Origin: Streptomyces sp. NRRL S-1022
Lineage (GTDB): Bacteria > Actinomycetota > Actinomycetes > Streptomycetales > Streptomycetaceae
DNA length: 64,000 nt
Assembly (NCBI RefSeq): GCF_000720135.1
Contig: NZ_JOIU01000012.1
Coordinates: forward strand, 278,493-342,492
Direction: 5' to 3'
This document shows positions 1 through 8,784 of the stretch, piece by piece. How positions within the stretch are numbered: position 1 is the first letter of the stretch; every line of letters starts with the position of its first letter. The notes under the pieces are model-generated. The model saw only the letters and a program-made list of their open reading frames with translations. It had not been told where the DNA came from and did not search any database. Position numbers and translations under genes: made by a program.

Positions 1-1191
1 CTGGGCCGCGGCGGCACCGATGCCGTGGGCCTGCACGGCGCCGACGCCGGGCTCGGTGGTCGTCATGACGCGCGGCACCACGAGGATGGCGCGGACCCCG
101 CCGTAGGCGGAGGAGCGCAGCGAGACCTCCATGTCGAACCGCTTGCACAGGCGGCCGACGACGGCGAGGCCGAGGCGCGGGTTCTCGCCGAGGTTGTGGG
201 CGTCCTCACCGTTCTTGGCGTCCTCGATCATCTGCTCGATGCGGGCGCGGGACTCCTCGCTGAGGCTGACCCCGCAGTCCTCGATCTCGATGACGATGCC
301 CGACTGCACCTCGACGGCCGTGACGTGCACCTTGGTGGTGGGCGGCGAGTAGCGGGTGGCGTTGTCGAGGAGTTCGGCGGCGGCGTGGATGACCGGCTCG
401 ACCGAGGTGCCCTTGATGTTGATGTTGACGATGGAGGCCAGGTTGATGCGGCGGTACTCCAGGATGCGCGACATGGCACCGCGCAACACGCTGTAGAGGG
501 AGACCGGCAAAGGCCACTGGCGGCCGGGCCGGCCGCCGCCGAGGACGGAGATGGTGTCGGCGAGCCGGCCGATCAGCGAGGTGCCGTGGTCGATGCGCAG
601 CAGGTCGTCGAAGACCTCGGGGTTGCGGCCGTGGTCCTCCTCCATCTCGCGGAGTTCCTGGGCCTGCTGGTGGACGATGGCCTGGACGCGGCGGGCGACG
701 CTCACGAAGGAGCGCTCCGTGGCGTCGCGCATCGAGATCTCCTGGTCGGCGCCGCGCAGCGCCATGCGGATCAGTTCGCGGTAGCCGTCGGGCAGGGAGC
801 GCAGGTAGGGGTCCGCGTCGAAGACGTCGCGGACGACGTTGCGGAGCACCGCGCCGCGGCGCAGCCGGTAGAAGCCGTTGGGCAGGACCTCGGTGGCGAA
901 GCGCTCCATCAGCTCGTTGTGGGCGGCGATCCGCTGCTCCAGGTACGCCGTGTGACGGGCGTGTTCGGCCTGTGCCTCGCGGAGCCGTCGGCCGCGGCGG
1001 GCGGCCTCCCCGGCGGTGCCGAGGACCAGCAGCACGGCCAGCGCTCCGCACACGCCGACGGCGAGCCGGGCCGCGGGCGGTACGAGGGCGACGGCGGCGC
1101 CGGCCGCCGCGGCCATCACTATCGCCGGCGGCAGGAGCACTCGCGCATAGGGGCGTTCGCGGCGACCGGGAGGCTTCTGAACACTCACCAT
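1..1191 (-). CDS. rarA: Conservon-type sensor histidine kinase, 5' part (rarA/cvnA9-like)
   Basis: Membrane-associated ATP-binding kinase-like protein of the Streptomyces conservons, which pair such a kinase with roadblock, DUF742 and small GTPase proteins; rarA of this type affects aerial mycelium formation in S. griseus. The frame runs off the left edge after about 397 codons. It starts at ATG 1191 with AGAAGG a few bases upstream. Residues 15-50 are hydrophobic and likely membrane-spanning; a long helical region follows, then an HATPase domain with the N box HAAAELLDNATRYSP, a G1 box (EDCGVSL) and a second glycine motif (NPRLGLAVVGRL). The other conservon genes would lie left of the window. 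Family and motifs are clear; the rarA/cvnA9 identity relies on neighbouring helY-tatC-tatA order. Confidence 0.8.
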   Translation of the reverse strand, partial: MVSVQKPPGRRERPYARVLLPPAIVMAAAAGAAVALVPPAARLAVGVCGALAVLLVLGTAGEAARRGRRLREAQAEHARHTAYLEQRIAAHNELMERFATEVLPNGFYRLRRGAVLRNVVRDVFDADPYLRSLPDGYRELIRMALRGADQEISMRDATERSFVSVARRVQAIVHQQAQELREMEEDHGRNPEVFDDLLRIDHGTSLIGRLADTISVLGGGRPGRQWPLPVSLYSVLRGAMSRILEYRRINLASIVNINIKGTSVEPVIHAAAELLDNATRYSPPTTKVHVTAVEVQSGIVIEIEDCGVSLSEESRARIEQMIEDAKNGEDAHNLGENPRLGLAVVGRLCKRFDMEVSLRSSAYGGVRAILVVPRVMTTTEPGVGAVQAHGIGAAAAQ

Positions 1192-1481
1192 GGATGCCTT
1201 CTGAGACGAATCGGCTGGGTGTCGGGAGGGCTTGCGGGGGGAAGGTACAGATATGTTCGGGACGTACGGCACGTTTGGGAACAGACGCACGAATACGCTC
1301 AACTCGGTGCGCCGCGGGCGAGCTTAGTCCGACCGGATCATCGCCGTGTCATATTCGGCAAGCACCTGAAATCGCCCGCACAGGAGGAGTAACCTCAACT
1401 CCTTTTACACGCAGGGCTTTTGTTCGAACACGGTAGGTAACACCCGACGGGCGTACGAAACTCACTTACCGTGAAGAGTGA
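1192..1481 (-). promoter_or_regulatory. Upstream region of the conservon kinase
   Basis: About 290 bases with no credible gene. It is less GC-rich than the flanking genes, as expected for promoter DNA. The promoter for the leftward kinase should be here, but I see no -35/-10 pair good enough to name. Confidence 0.35.
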
Positions 1482-1523
1482 AACGGCGACCGGGGCCGCA
1501 CCTAGGCGGCCGCGATCGCCGTT
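1482..1523 (-). terminator. Nested hairpin terminator after helY
   Basis: Outer stem AACGGCGA (1482-1489) pairs with TCGCCGTT (1516-1523); inner stem GGCCGC (1494-1499) pairs with GCGGCC (1506-1511), leaving a 6-nt loop. It starts 20 bases past the helY stop and separates helY from the kinase gene. There is no long T tract, which is common in Streptomyces. Confidence 0.65.
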
Positions 1524-1542
1524 CCGGGCGAAGACGGACGGG

Positions 1543-4347
1543 TCAGCCGACGGACGAGTAGGCCACCACGCCCCGCAGCAACTGGTCGACGGCCTTGCGC
1601 GCGGTCTTCGCCACCGTCGAACCCGCCGCGGGAGCCGCCGAGATCTGCCCGAGCACGTCGATGACCTGCTTGCACCACCGCACGAAGTCGCCGGCCGGCA
1701 TGTCCGCCTCCCGCAGCACCTCGTCGAGCCCCTTGCCGGACGCCCACATGTACGCGGCCCAGGCGAACCCGAGGTCGGGCTCGCGCTGCCCGACACCCTC
1801 GGTCTGGCTGATCCGGAAGTCCTCCTCCAGCCCGTCGAGCCGGCCCCAGATCCGGACCATCTCTCCGAGCGCGGCCTTGGCCTTCCCGGAGGGCAGCTTC
1901 GGCGCCATGGCGTCGTCGCCGACCCGTGCCTCGTAGACCAGCGCCGAGACGCAGGCGGCGAGTTCGGCGGGTGCCAGGTCCTCCCAGACCCGCTCGCGCA
2001 GGCACTCGCTGGCCAGCAGGTCCAGTTCGCCGTACAGCCGCGCGAGCCGCTTGCCGTGCTCGGTGACCTCGTCGCCGCGCAGATAGTCCAGCTCGGTCAG
2101 CAGGGCCACGATCCGGTCGAAGGTCCGCGCGATCGTGTTGGTGCGGCCCTCGATGCGCCGCTCCAGCTGCGAGGTGTCGCGCAGCAGCCGGTGGTAGCGC
2201 TCGGCCCAGCGGGCGTGGTCCTCACGGTCGTTGCACCCGTGGCACGGGTGCGCGCGGATCGCCGTGCGCAGCCGTGCGATCTCGCGGTCGTCGGCGGCCT
2301 GGGACCGCTTCCTGCGTGCCCGCTCCGGCGGGATGTGCCCGGCCTTGGAGCGCAGCGCGGAGGCGAGGTCCCGGCGGGACTGCGGCGAGCGCGGGTTGAA
2401 GGACTTCGGGATCCGCATCCGGTCCAGCGGCTCCACCGGCACCGGGAAGTCCATCGACGCCAGCCGCTTGACCTGCCGCTCGGCGGTCAGCACCAGCGGG
2501 CGCGGCCCGTCGTGGTGGTCGAGGCCGCGGTGGCCGTCGGAGCGGCCCGCGGGCAGCCCGGGGTCCAGCACCAGGGCGAGGCCCGCGTACTTGCCCGTGG
2601 GCACGTGGATGACGTCGCCCGGCTTCAGCTTCTCCAGGGCGACGGCGGCCTCGGCCCGGCGCTCGACGGCGCCCTGCCGGGCCAGCTCGGTCTCCCTGTC
2701 CTTCAGCTCCCGGCGCAGCCGCGCGTACTCCTCGAAGTCGCCGAGGTGGCAGGTCATGGAGGCCTTGTAGCCCTCCAGGCCCTCCTCGTTGCGCTGCACC
2801 TGGCGGGAGATCCCGACGACCGACTTGTCGGCCTGGAACTGCGCGAAGGAGGTCTCCAGCAGCTCGCGCGAGCGGTGCCGGCCGAACTGCTCGACCAGGT
2901 TGACCGCCATGTTGTACGACGGCTTGAAGCTGGAGCGCAGCGGATACGTACGGGTGCCCGCCAGACCGGCGAGGTGCTCGGGGCTCATGCCGCGCTGCCA
3001 GAGCACCACGGCGTGGCCCTCGACGTCGATGCCGCGGCGGCCGGCCCGGCCGGTCAGCTGGGTGTACTCGCCGGGCGTGATGTCGGCGTGCTGCTCGCCG
3101 TTCCACTTGACGAGCTTCTCCAGCACCACCGAGCGGGCGGGCATGTTGATGCCGAGCGCGAGGGTCTCGGTGGCGAAGACGGCCTTGACCAGGCCGCGGA
3201 CGAACAGCTCCTCCACGACCTCCTTGAAGGTCGGCAGCATGCCCGCGTGGTGGGCGGCGATCCCGCGCTCCAGGCCCTCCAGCCACTCGTAGTAGCCGAG
3301 GACGTGCAGGTCCTCGGTCGGGATGGAGGCGGTGCGCTCCTCGACCAGGGCGCGGACCTGCTCGCGCGCCTCCTCGTCGTTGAGCCTCAGGCCCGCGTAC
3401 AGGCACTGCTGGACGGCGGCCTCGCAGGCGGCACGGCTGAAGATGAACGTGATGGCCGGGAGCAGGCCCGCGGAGTCGAGCCGCTCGATGACCTCCGGCC
3501 GGCCCGGGGTCCACACGCGCGAGCGCTGTCTGCGCTCCCGCTCCCGGTCGGCCTCGCGCATCGCCCGGCCGCGCCTGCGGTCCTGGTACGACGGCCGGGT
3601 GGCCTCCATGCGGGCGAGACGGGCCAGATCGGGGTTGACGGCCTTCTTGTGGCCCTCGCCCTCCTCGAACAGGTCGTACATCCGGCGCCCGGCGAGCACG
3701 TGCTGGAACAGCGGCACGGGCCGGTGCTCGGAGACGATCACCTCGGTGTCGCCCCGGACGGTGTCCAGCCAGTCACCGAACTCCTCCGCGTTGGACACGG
3801 TGGCGGAGAGCGAGACCAGCGTGACCGACTCGGGCAGGTGGATGATCACCTCCTCCCAGACGGCGCCGCGGAAGCGGTCGGAGAGGTAGTGCACCTCGTC
3901 CATGACCACATAGCCGAGGCCGAGGAGGGTCTGCGAGCCGGCGTAGAGCATGTTCCGCAGCACCTCGGTGGTCATCACGACCACCGGGGCGTCGGAGTTC
4001 ACGCTGTTGTCGCCGGTGAGCAGGCCGACCTTCGCCGTGCCGTAGCGGCGGCACAGATCGGCGTACTTCTGGTTCGACAGCGCCTTGATGGGTGTCGTGT
4101 AGAAGCACTTCTTGCCCTGCAGCAGCGCGAGGTGGACGGCGAACTCGCCCACGATCGTCTTGCCCGAGCCGGTGGGGGCGGCCACCAGTACGCCCTTCCC
4201 CGCTTCGAGTGCCTGGCAGGCCTCGATCTGGAAGGGGTCGAGGCCGAAGTCGTACATCTCGCGGAAGGAGGCGAGGGCGGTGGCCTGCTCGGCTGCCCGC
4301 CTGCGGGCTGCCGCGTACCGCTCGGCCGGTGAGAGATCCTCTGTCAT
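1543..4347 (-). CDS. helY: HelY-type DEVH-box superfamily 2 helicase
   Basis: ATP-dependent Ski2/Mtr4-like helicase of 934 aa, the family called HelY in mycobacteria; the nucleic-acid substrate in Streptomyces is not established. Visible motifs are Walker A APTGSGKT (about residues 57-64), the DEVH box in DEVHYLSD, motif III LSATVSN, and motif VI in LTGRAGRRGID, followed by a long C-terminal accessory region. ATG 4347 is chosen because the protein there begins with the conserved Q-motif region and the frame further upstream overlaps tatC antisense-like sequence. It lies downstream of tatA-tatC, the same order as in mycobacteria, but a strong hairpin separates them, so it probably has its own promoter in 4348-4423. 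Confidence 0.9.
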   Translation of the reverse strand: MTEDLSPAERYAAARRRAAEQATALASFREMYDFGLDPFQIEACQALEAGKGVLVAAPTGSGKTIVGEFAVHLALLQGKKCFYTTPIKALSNQKYADLCRRYGTAKVGLLTGDNSVNSDAPVVVMTTEVLRNMLYAGSQTLLGLGYVVMDEVHYLSDRFRGAVWEEVIIHLPESVTLVSLSATVSNAEEFGDWLDTVRGDTEVIVSEHRPVPLFQHVLAGRRMYDLFEEGEGHKKAVNPDLARLARMEATRPSYQDRRRGRAMREADRERERRQRSRVWTPGRPEVIERLDSAGLLPAITFIFSRAACEAAVQQCLYAGLRLNDEEAREQVRALVEERTASIPTEDLHVLGYYEWLEGLERGIAAHHAGMLPTFKEVVEELFVRGLVKAVFATETLALGINMPARSVVLEKLVKWNGEQHADITPGEYTQLTGRAGRRGIDVEGHAVVLWQRGMSPEHLAGLAGTRTYPLRSSFKPSYNMAVNLVEQFGRHRSRELLETSFAQFQADKSVVGISRQVQRNEEGLEGYKASMTCHLGDFEEYARLRRELKDRETELARQGAVERRAEAAVALEKLKPGDVIHVPTGKYAGLALVLDPGLPAGRSDGHRGLDHHDGPRPLVLTAERQVKRLASMDFPVPVEPLDRMRIPKSFNPRSPQSRRDLASALRSKAGHIPPERARRKRSQAADDREIARLRTAIRAHPCHGCNDREDHARWAERYHRLLRDTSQLERRIEGRTNTIARTFDRIVALLTELDYLRGDEVTEHGKRLARLYGELDLLASECLRERVWEDLAPAELAACVSALVYEARVGDDAMAPKLPSGKAKAALGEMVRIWGRLDGLEEDFRISQTEGVGQREPDLGFAWAAYMWASGKGLDEVLREADMPAGDFVRWCKQVIDVLGQISAAPAAGSTVAKTARKAVDQLLRGVVAYSSVG

Positions 4348-4423
4348 CGTACTTTCGAGCGTACCGGGCGCCGCCGACAACAGGACGATCATTATCCGGA
4401 TCCCCGGCCCGCCGGGAGACGAC

Positions 4424-4456
4424 GGATGCCCCCGTCCCTGGGGGACGGGGGCATCC
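4424..4456 (-). terminator. Terminator after tatC
   Basis: Perfect 15-bp stem: 4424-4438 pairs with 4442-4456 around a 3-nt loop (TGG), giving a very stable hairpin 20 bases past the tatC stop. Confidence 0.8.
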
Positions 4457-4475
4457 ACGGCGGGGCGGACAACGG

Positions 4476-5429
4476 TCAGGTCACGTCGTCGTACCCGTTG
4501 ATCCGGTCCGTGCTCGCCTGCTCGGGCAGCCCGTGGCTGACCGGGACGGGATCGGCCTCGCCGATGTCCTCGGGCGTGAGGTCCAGCTCGGAGGCCTCGT
4601 CGTCGGCCGGGCCCGCGGCGTCGCGGCGGCGCCTGCGGCGGTCGTTGAGCAGCGAGAAGCAGCACGCGCCGAAGTACAGCACCCAGATCGGCCCGGCGAG
4701 CGCCAGCATGGACAGCGGGTCGGTGCTCGGCGTGGCCACGGCGGCGAACACCGTGATGCCCAGGATCATGGCCCGCCACCAGCCGATCATCCGGCTTCCG
4801 GTCAGCACCCCGGTGAGGTTGAGCATGACCAGCAGCAGCGGCAGCTCGAAGGACAGACCGAAGACGATCACCATGCGCGTGACCAGCTGGAGCAGGTCGT
4901 CGAGCGGCAGCAGGTTGGCGATCCGGCCGTCCGGGGTGAAGCCGAGCAGCACCTTCGCGGTGGTCGGCAGCACCTTGTACGCGAAGAAGGCGCCGGCGAA
5001 GAACAGGGGGGCGCCGGTGAAGACGAAGGCGTACGCGTACTTCTTCTCGTGCCGGTGCAGTCCCGGGGCCACGAAAGCCCAGAGCTGGTAGAGCCAGACC
5101 GGCGACGCGAACACGACACCGGCCATCAGCGACACCTGCAGCGCCAGCGTGAAGGGGGCGAGCAGGCCGTTGATCGTGATCTGCGCACACGGCTGCGACT
5201 TGGCAGTCGAGTGGGCCAGTTCCGCGAAGCTCTTCCCGCAACCGACCGAGTCGAGGATCGGCTGGGTCAGGAAGTTGATGATGTCGTTGTAGAAGAAGGC
5301 GGCGACCACCGTCACCACGACGACGGCCAGCATCGCCTTCGCGAGCCGGTTGCGGAGCTCACGAAGGTGATCCGCAAGGGGCATCCGCCCCTCCGGATCC
5401 TTCTCCTTGTTGCGGGCAGACTTGAGCAA
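4476..5429 (-). CDS. tatC: Sec-independent protein translocase TatC
   Basis: Multi-spanning membrane subunit of the twin-arginine translocase that recognises the RR signal peptide and docks TatA. 317 aa with six hydrophobic segments. The cytoplasmic N-terminus carries the signature MPLADHLRELRNRL, and the conserved loop and TM region FVFTGAPLFFAGAFF is present. The C-terminal tail is acidic and unconserved. It begins 44 bases after tatA on the same strand, so tatA-tatC is one operon. Streptomyces export many enzymes by Tat, so this pair is likely constitutive. Confidence 0.96.
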   Translation of the reverse strand: MLKSARNKEKDPEGRMPLADHLRELRNRLAKAMLAVVVVTVVAAFFYNDIINFLTQPILDSVGCGKSFAELAHSTAKSQPCAQITINGLLAPFTLALQVSLMAGVVFASPVWLYQLWAFVAPGLHRHEKKYAYAFVFTGAPLFFAGAFFAYKVLPTTAKVLLGFTPDGRIANLLPLDDLLQLVTRMVIVFGLSFELPLLLVMLNLTGVLTGSRMIGWWRAMILGITVFAAVATPSTDPLSMLALAGPIWVLYFGACCFSLLNDRRRRRRDAAGPADDEASELDLTPEDIGEADPVPVSHGLPEQASTDRINGYDDVT

Positions 5430-5473
5430 CCCACGTCCTCATCTCGTGCGGCAGGCCGGGGTCCGGCCCTGCG

Positions 5474-5752
5474 TCAGCGCTGGGTGGTGTCCGTCGGCTC
5501 GTTGACCGGCCGCGAGCTGGTCACGTCGCCGGGGGCCGCCTGGATGGTGCGCTGGGCCGGAGGCTGCTCGCCGGAGGTGGGCGCCTGTGCGGAGCCGTTG
5601 CCCTCTTCCTTCATCGCCTTGGCCTCGCTCTTGAGGATGCGCGCGGACTTGCCGAGCGAGCGGGCCATGTCCGGAAGCTTCTTCGCGCCGAACAGCAGGA
5701 TGATGACGACGAGGATGAGAATGATCTCGGGAGCTCCGAGCCTTCCGAACAT
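5474..5752 (-). CDS. tatA: Twin-arginine translocase subunit TatA
   Basis: Pore-forming Tat subunit, 92 aa. It has an N-terminal transmembrane helix ([15 protein letters not shown]), the conserved [14 protein letters not shown] hinge and amphipathic helix, and a polar disordered tail. ATG 5752 has AGAAGG about 8 bases upstream. First gene of the tatA-tatC operon; an operator-like repeat lies 40-66 bases upstream. Confidence 0.95.
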   Translation of the reverse strand: MFGRLGAPEIILILVVIILLFGAKKLPDMARSLGKSARILKSEAKAMKEEGNGSAQAPTSGEQPPAQRTIQAAPGDVTSSRPVNEPTDTTQR

Positions 5753-5791
5753 AAGTCTTTACCTTCTCACCGAGGCGGCTGGGTGGGGTGC

Positions 5792-5818
5792 TGTCCGACC
5801 AGTCGGACATGTGTCCGA
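5792..5818. promoter_or_regulatory. Triple half-site operator candidate upstream of tatA
   Basis: TGTCCGAC (5792-5799), GTCGGACA (5802-5809) and TGTCCGA (5812-5818) alternate in orientation with 2-base gaps; the same-orientation half sites are 20 bp apart. This fits two overlapping dimer sites on one DNA face. The binding protein is unknown. Confidence 0.5.
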
Positions 5819-6010
5819 TGGTCGTCTGGCAGCGATCGTAGCGCTCAGGGGTAAACGCGAAGCAATCCCCGTGCGTACTCCCGGTCCACGGTACGGGCCT
5901 CGTTCTCCGCACCACGACAAGCAGCGTACCTTTCCCGCACGGCAGCATGACAGGGCGAAGTGACGCAAAGCGCTTGCCCCGCAGGGCTCACGGGCACCGC
6001 CCGCCGCTGC

Positions 6011-6205
6011 TCACAGGGTGTCCACCGCACGGGCCGTGCTCACCGCCGCCCGCTCCAGGGCCTCCGCGGCCCGGTTGATACGGCGCGCGGAGTCCGCCAC
6101 CTGCGCGCCGAGGCGCCGCGCCTCCAGGAACACCCGCACGGCGAGCACCCCCAGGACGGCGAGACCCAGGAAACCCATGGCTACCGCGAACATCGGCCAG
6201 AACAT
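6011..6205 (-). CDS. Small membrane protein, unknown function
   Basis: 64 aa. An N-terminal hydrophobic segment (residues 2-26, FAVAMGFLGLAVLGVLAVRVF) is followed by an amphipathic helix rich in Ala, Arg and Glu (about 28-64) that could form a coiled coil. The layout resembles short DUF948-like proteins but I cannot assign a family. It lies between the zinc-ribbon gene and tatA on the same strand; a gene of this type sits here in other Streptomyces, as far as I recall. The 258 bases between it and tatA hold the tatA promoter and operator candidate. Confidence 0.7.
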   Translation of the reverse strand: MFWPMFAVAMGFLGLAVLGVLAVRVFLEARRLGAQVADSARRINRAAEALERAAVSTARAVDTL

Positions 6206-6247
6206 GACGTCGAGACTAGACCGTCCGCCGGCCCGGGACGCGACCGG

Positions 6248-6529
6248 CTACACCGTGGAGTGCAGCCGCAGGGTGCTCACCCCGCCGCCGGTGAGCAGCT
6301 CGACGATCCGCTCCCCCGCGGGCTTGCGTACGACGGCGCCGCAGTCGGGGCAGGTGAAGGAGTAGAACGTCGTCCGGCTGCTGGCGCCGATGGCGAGGCG
6401 CAGCGCGCTCGCGGCCAGTTCGAAGCGGCCGCGGCAGTCGGGGCAGCCGGCTCTGAACACGACCGGGGCCACTCTGCGCATCCCGGCGAACGCGGTCGCC
6501 GCCGTCATCTCACCCGCACGCTCGCTCAC
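6248..6529 (-). CDS. Zinc-ribbon protein, unknown function
   Basis: 93 aa when started at GTG 6529, chosen because AAGGAG lies 8 bases upstream; a later ATG at 6508 has no ribosome site. Two CPxC pairs (C29/C32 in AGCPDCRG and C60/C63 in TCPDCGAV) should bind one zinc. No catalytic motif. It follows pafC by about 130 bases on the same strand and may be co-transcribed with pafBC. Confidence 0.7.
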   Translation of the reverse strand: MSERAGEMTAATAFAGMRRVAPVVFRAGCPDCRGRFELAASALRLAIGASSRTTFYSFTCPDCGAVVRKPAGERIVELLTGGGVSTLRLHSTV

Positions 6530-6657
6530 AGGCCTCGCTCCTTCTTCTGCTCGTTCGCCGGGCGCGCCGCCGCGGAGTGCCGCGGTCGTGCCGGCTCGCG
6601 TCTGCGGCGCCGCCGGTGCCGGCCGCGCGGTCCTGGCCGCGCCGCGCCGGGCGCGCC

Positions 6658-7662
6658 TCACCGCCCGGAGGCCGCCGGCCGTTCCGTGTCGTACGCCGCC
6701 AGTGCCTCCGCCGCCGCTCTCCGGGCGCTCTCGGCCAGGTCCGGCGGGGACACGATCCGGCCGTCGCCGCCGAGCCGCAGCGCGAGCCGGCGCAGGGAGG
6801 CCGGATCGGGGGTGCGCAGAGTGATACGCAGCCCGCCGTCGGGAAGCTCATCGGCGCTGTCGTGCGGGTAGTACTCGGCGACCCAGCGGCCGCCGGGGCC
6901 GACCTCGACCACGACCTCCGGGTCCTCGGCGGCCGGCTGGACCAGGGCCTCGGACAGGTCGCGCAGTTCTATCTCGGGCGGCGCCGAGGGCTCGTCGAGA
7001 ATCCTGATCTCGGCGACCCGGTCGAGCCGGAAGGTGCGCCGGGCCTCGGAGCGGCGGCACCAGGCCTCGACGTAGGTGTGGCCGACGCTGACCAGCCGGA
7101 TGGGGTCGATCTCGCGCTCGGTGACCTCGTCGCGGGCCGGCGAGTAGTAGCGGATCCACAGCCGGCGGCGCTCGGAGATCGCCCGGTCGACGTCGGCGAA
7201 GACACCGCCCTCGGACTCGAAGGTCACCGACAGCCGGGAGCTGGCACCGGCGGCCTCGCCGGCCGCGGCCTCGACCTTGGCGGTGGCCCGCAGCAGGGCC
7301 TGCCGGTCGCTCTCCCGCAGACCGGGCAGGGTCGACACCGCGCGGGCGGCGACCAGCAGGGCGGTGGCCTCGTCGGCGGCGAGCCGGAGCGGTTCGGCCG
7401 CCTCCTCGCCGAGCGCGGCCGGGTTGTGCCACCAGATGCGCTCGCCGTCGGTGTCGATGTCCAGCAGGTCGCCGCCGCGGAAGCTGGTGCCGCACATGGG
7501 CAGCAGGTCGAGGTCGGCGACCAGCTCGTCCTCGGTGATGCCGAAGGCGCGCGCGACGTCGGCGATCCGGGCGCCGGGGCGCTCCCTCAGATAGGTCACC
7601 AGGGAGAGCATCCGCCGGGTCTGGTCGATCGCGTTGACGGTCCTGGCCGGTTTGGCTGCCAC
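6658..7662 (-). CDS. pafC: WYL-domain regulator PafC
   Basis: One half of the PafBC transcription activator, known in mycobacteria to switch on DNA-repair genes after DNA damage. 334 aa: an N-terminal winged helix (about 10-60, LSLVTYLRERPGARIADVAR), then a WYL domain centred on the RRLWIRYYSPARDE segment, then a C-terminal extension. GTG 7662 follows GGGGGAG and lies 10 bases after the pafB stop, so pafB and pafC are translationally linked. Despite the paf name, PafBC is not needed for pupylation; it is co-located with the proteasome genes across actinobacteria. Confidence 0.9.
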   Translation of the reverse strand: MAAKPARTVNAIDQTRRMLSLVTYLRERPGARIADVARAFGITEDELVADLDLLPMCGTSFRGGDLLDIDTDGERIWWHNPAALGEEAAEPLRLAADEATALLVAARAVSTLPGLRESDRQALLRATAKVEAAAGEAAGASSRLSVTFESEGGVFADVDRAISERRRLWIRYYSPARDEVTEREIDPIRLVSVGHTYVEAWCRRSEARRTFRLDRVAEIRILDEPSAPPEIELRDLSEALVQPAAEDPEVVVEVGPGGRWVAEYYPHDSADELPDGGLRITLRTPDPASLRRLALRLGGDGRIVSPPDLAESARRAAAEALAAYDTERPAASGR

Positions 7663-7672
7663 AGTCTCCCCC

Positions 7673-8626
7673 TCAGCCCTTGGCCACGGCACGCAGCCGG
7701 TCCACCACGTCGGCCCGCAGCTCGGCCGGCTCCAGGACCACCACGTCCGGTCCGAACTCCACCAGCCAGGCGTCCAGGCCGTGCCCGTACGGAATCTCCA
7801 ACTCGTCCCAGCCGTCGCCGAGTTCCCGGACCTCGACGGCTTTCGCCCGAAGGGGGTAACCGGCGCCGGAACGCAGCCGGATCCGCGCCGAGCGGTCGGC
7901 GATCTCCCCGGCCCAGCTCTCGACGGTCTCGCGCACGGTGACGACGTCGGGCACGGGCGCGGTGAAGCCCGTACCCCGGGAGCGGACCTTGCCGGTGATC
8001 CGGGAGAGCCGGAAGACGCGCTCGGCGCCCCGGCCGCGGTCGAAGCCGGCCAGGTACCAGTGGCCGCGCCAGCACTCCAGCGCCCACGGCTCGACGTGCC
8101 GGGGCTCGGGGCGGGCGGCGGATGCCTTGCGGTACTCGAAGACGACGGGGCGCCGGTCGCGGCAGGCCAGCATCAGCGGCTCGAAGGCGGCCTCGTGCAC
8201 CGGGATGCGCGGTTCCAGGGCGCCGTGTGCCTCGTACGGGTCGACGTCCTCGGGCAGGCCGGCGGCGCGCAGCTTCTGCAGGGCGCCGCTGGCGGCCCCG
8301 GCCAGCCGGGCCTGCTGCCAGACCTTGGCGGCAAGACCCAGGGCGGCGGCCTCCTCGGCGTCCAGGGTGATCGGGGGAAGGCGGTTGCTGTCGCGGCGGG
8401 CGAGGTAGCCGACCTCGCCGTCCATGTTCTCGACGGTCGCGATGACGAGGCCCAGTTCGCGCAGGTCGTCCTTGTCCCGCTCGAACATGCGGTTGAAGGA
8501 GTCGTCGTTGCCCGCTTCCAGATAGGCCTCGATCGACTCCCGCAGCTCGCGCTTGCTGAGCGGCCGGCGGGTGCCGAGCAGACACAGCGCGAGGTTCATC
8601 AGCCGCTCGGCCTTGGCAATGGCCAT
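7673..8626 (-). CDS. pafB: WYL-domain regulator PafB
   Basis: Partner of PafC. 317 aa: winged helix at the N-terminus (AIAKAERLMNLALCLLGTR), WYL domain around RRPVVFEYRKAS, and the C-terminal WCX-like domain ending in VDRLRAVAKG. ATG 8626 has GAAGGG 5 bases upstream. It is the first gene of the pafB-pafC unit and is preceded by a good -35/-10 pair whose spacer is palindromic. Confidence 0.9.
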   Translation of the reverse strand: MAIAKAERLMNLALCLLGTRRPLSKRELRESIEAYLEAGNDDSFNRMFERDKDDLRELGLVIATVENMDGEVGYLARRDSNRLPPITLDAEEAAALGLAAKVWQQARLAGAASGALQKLRAAGLPEDVDPYEAHGALEPRIPVHEAAFEPLMLACRDRRPVVFEYRKASAARPEPRHVEPWALECWRGHWYLAGFDRGRGAERVFRLSRITGKVRSRGTGFTAPVPDVVTVRETVESWAGEIADRSARIRLRSGAGYPLRAKAVEVRELGDGWDELEIPYGHGLDAWLVEFGPDVVVLEPAELRADVVDRLRAVAKG

Positions 8627-8664
8627 CGACGCCCTTCGCTTCCCTATGGTGCTTCTGACCGATG

Positions 8665-8692
8665 ACCGTACCGCCCCGCGGGGCGGTGACAA
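8665..8692 (-). promoter_or_regulatory. pafBC promoter with palindromic spacer
   Basis: On the minus strand TTGTCA (8692-8687) and TACGGT (8670-8665) are separated by 16 bp, a good housekeeping-type promoter 39 bp before the pafB start. The 16-bp spacer (8671-8686) is itself a perfect GC palindrome, so it could be an operator or a hairpin. The -35 overlaps the T tract of the upstream terminator. Confidence 0.6.
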
Positions 8693-8699
8693 AAGCCGA

Positions 8700-8727
8700 G
8701 GGCCCATGCCCGAACAGGCATGGGCCC
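8700..8727 (-). terminator. Rho-independent terminator after the FKBP gene
   Basis: Perfect 11-bp stem (8700-8710 with 8717-8727), 6-nt loop, followed on the minus strand by a TTTT run at 8691-8694. Confidence 0.8.
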
Positions 8728-8784
8728 CAGGTGATCGGATCCGGTCGGACCCGGCCGGCCGATCAGGAGTGGATCACGGGTGGA

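Noticed and set aside
25..1392. Long open frame on the + strand across the conservon kinase region
   Set aside because: Its residues are mirror products of GC-rich third positions; the minus strand encodes clear HATPase motifs.
1471..4332. 950-codon open frame on the + strand opposite helY
   Set aside because: Antisense shadow of helY; no domain, start site or codon bias.
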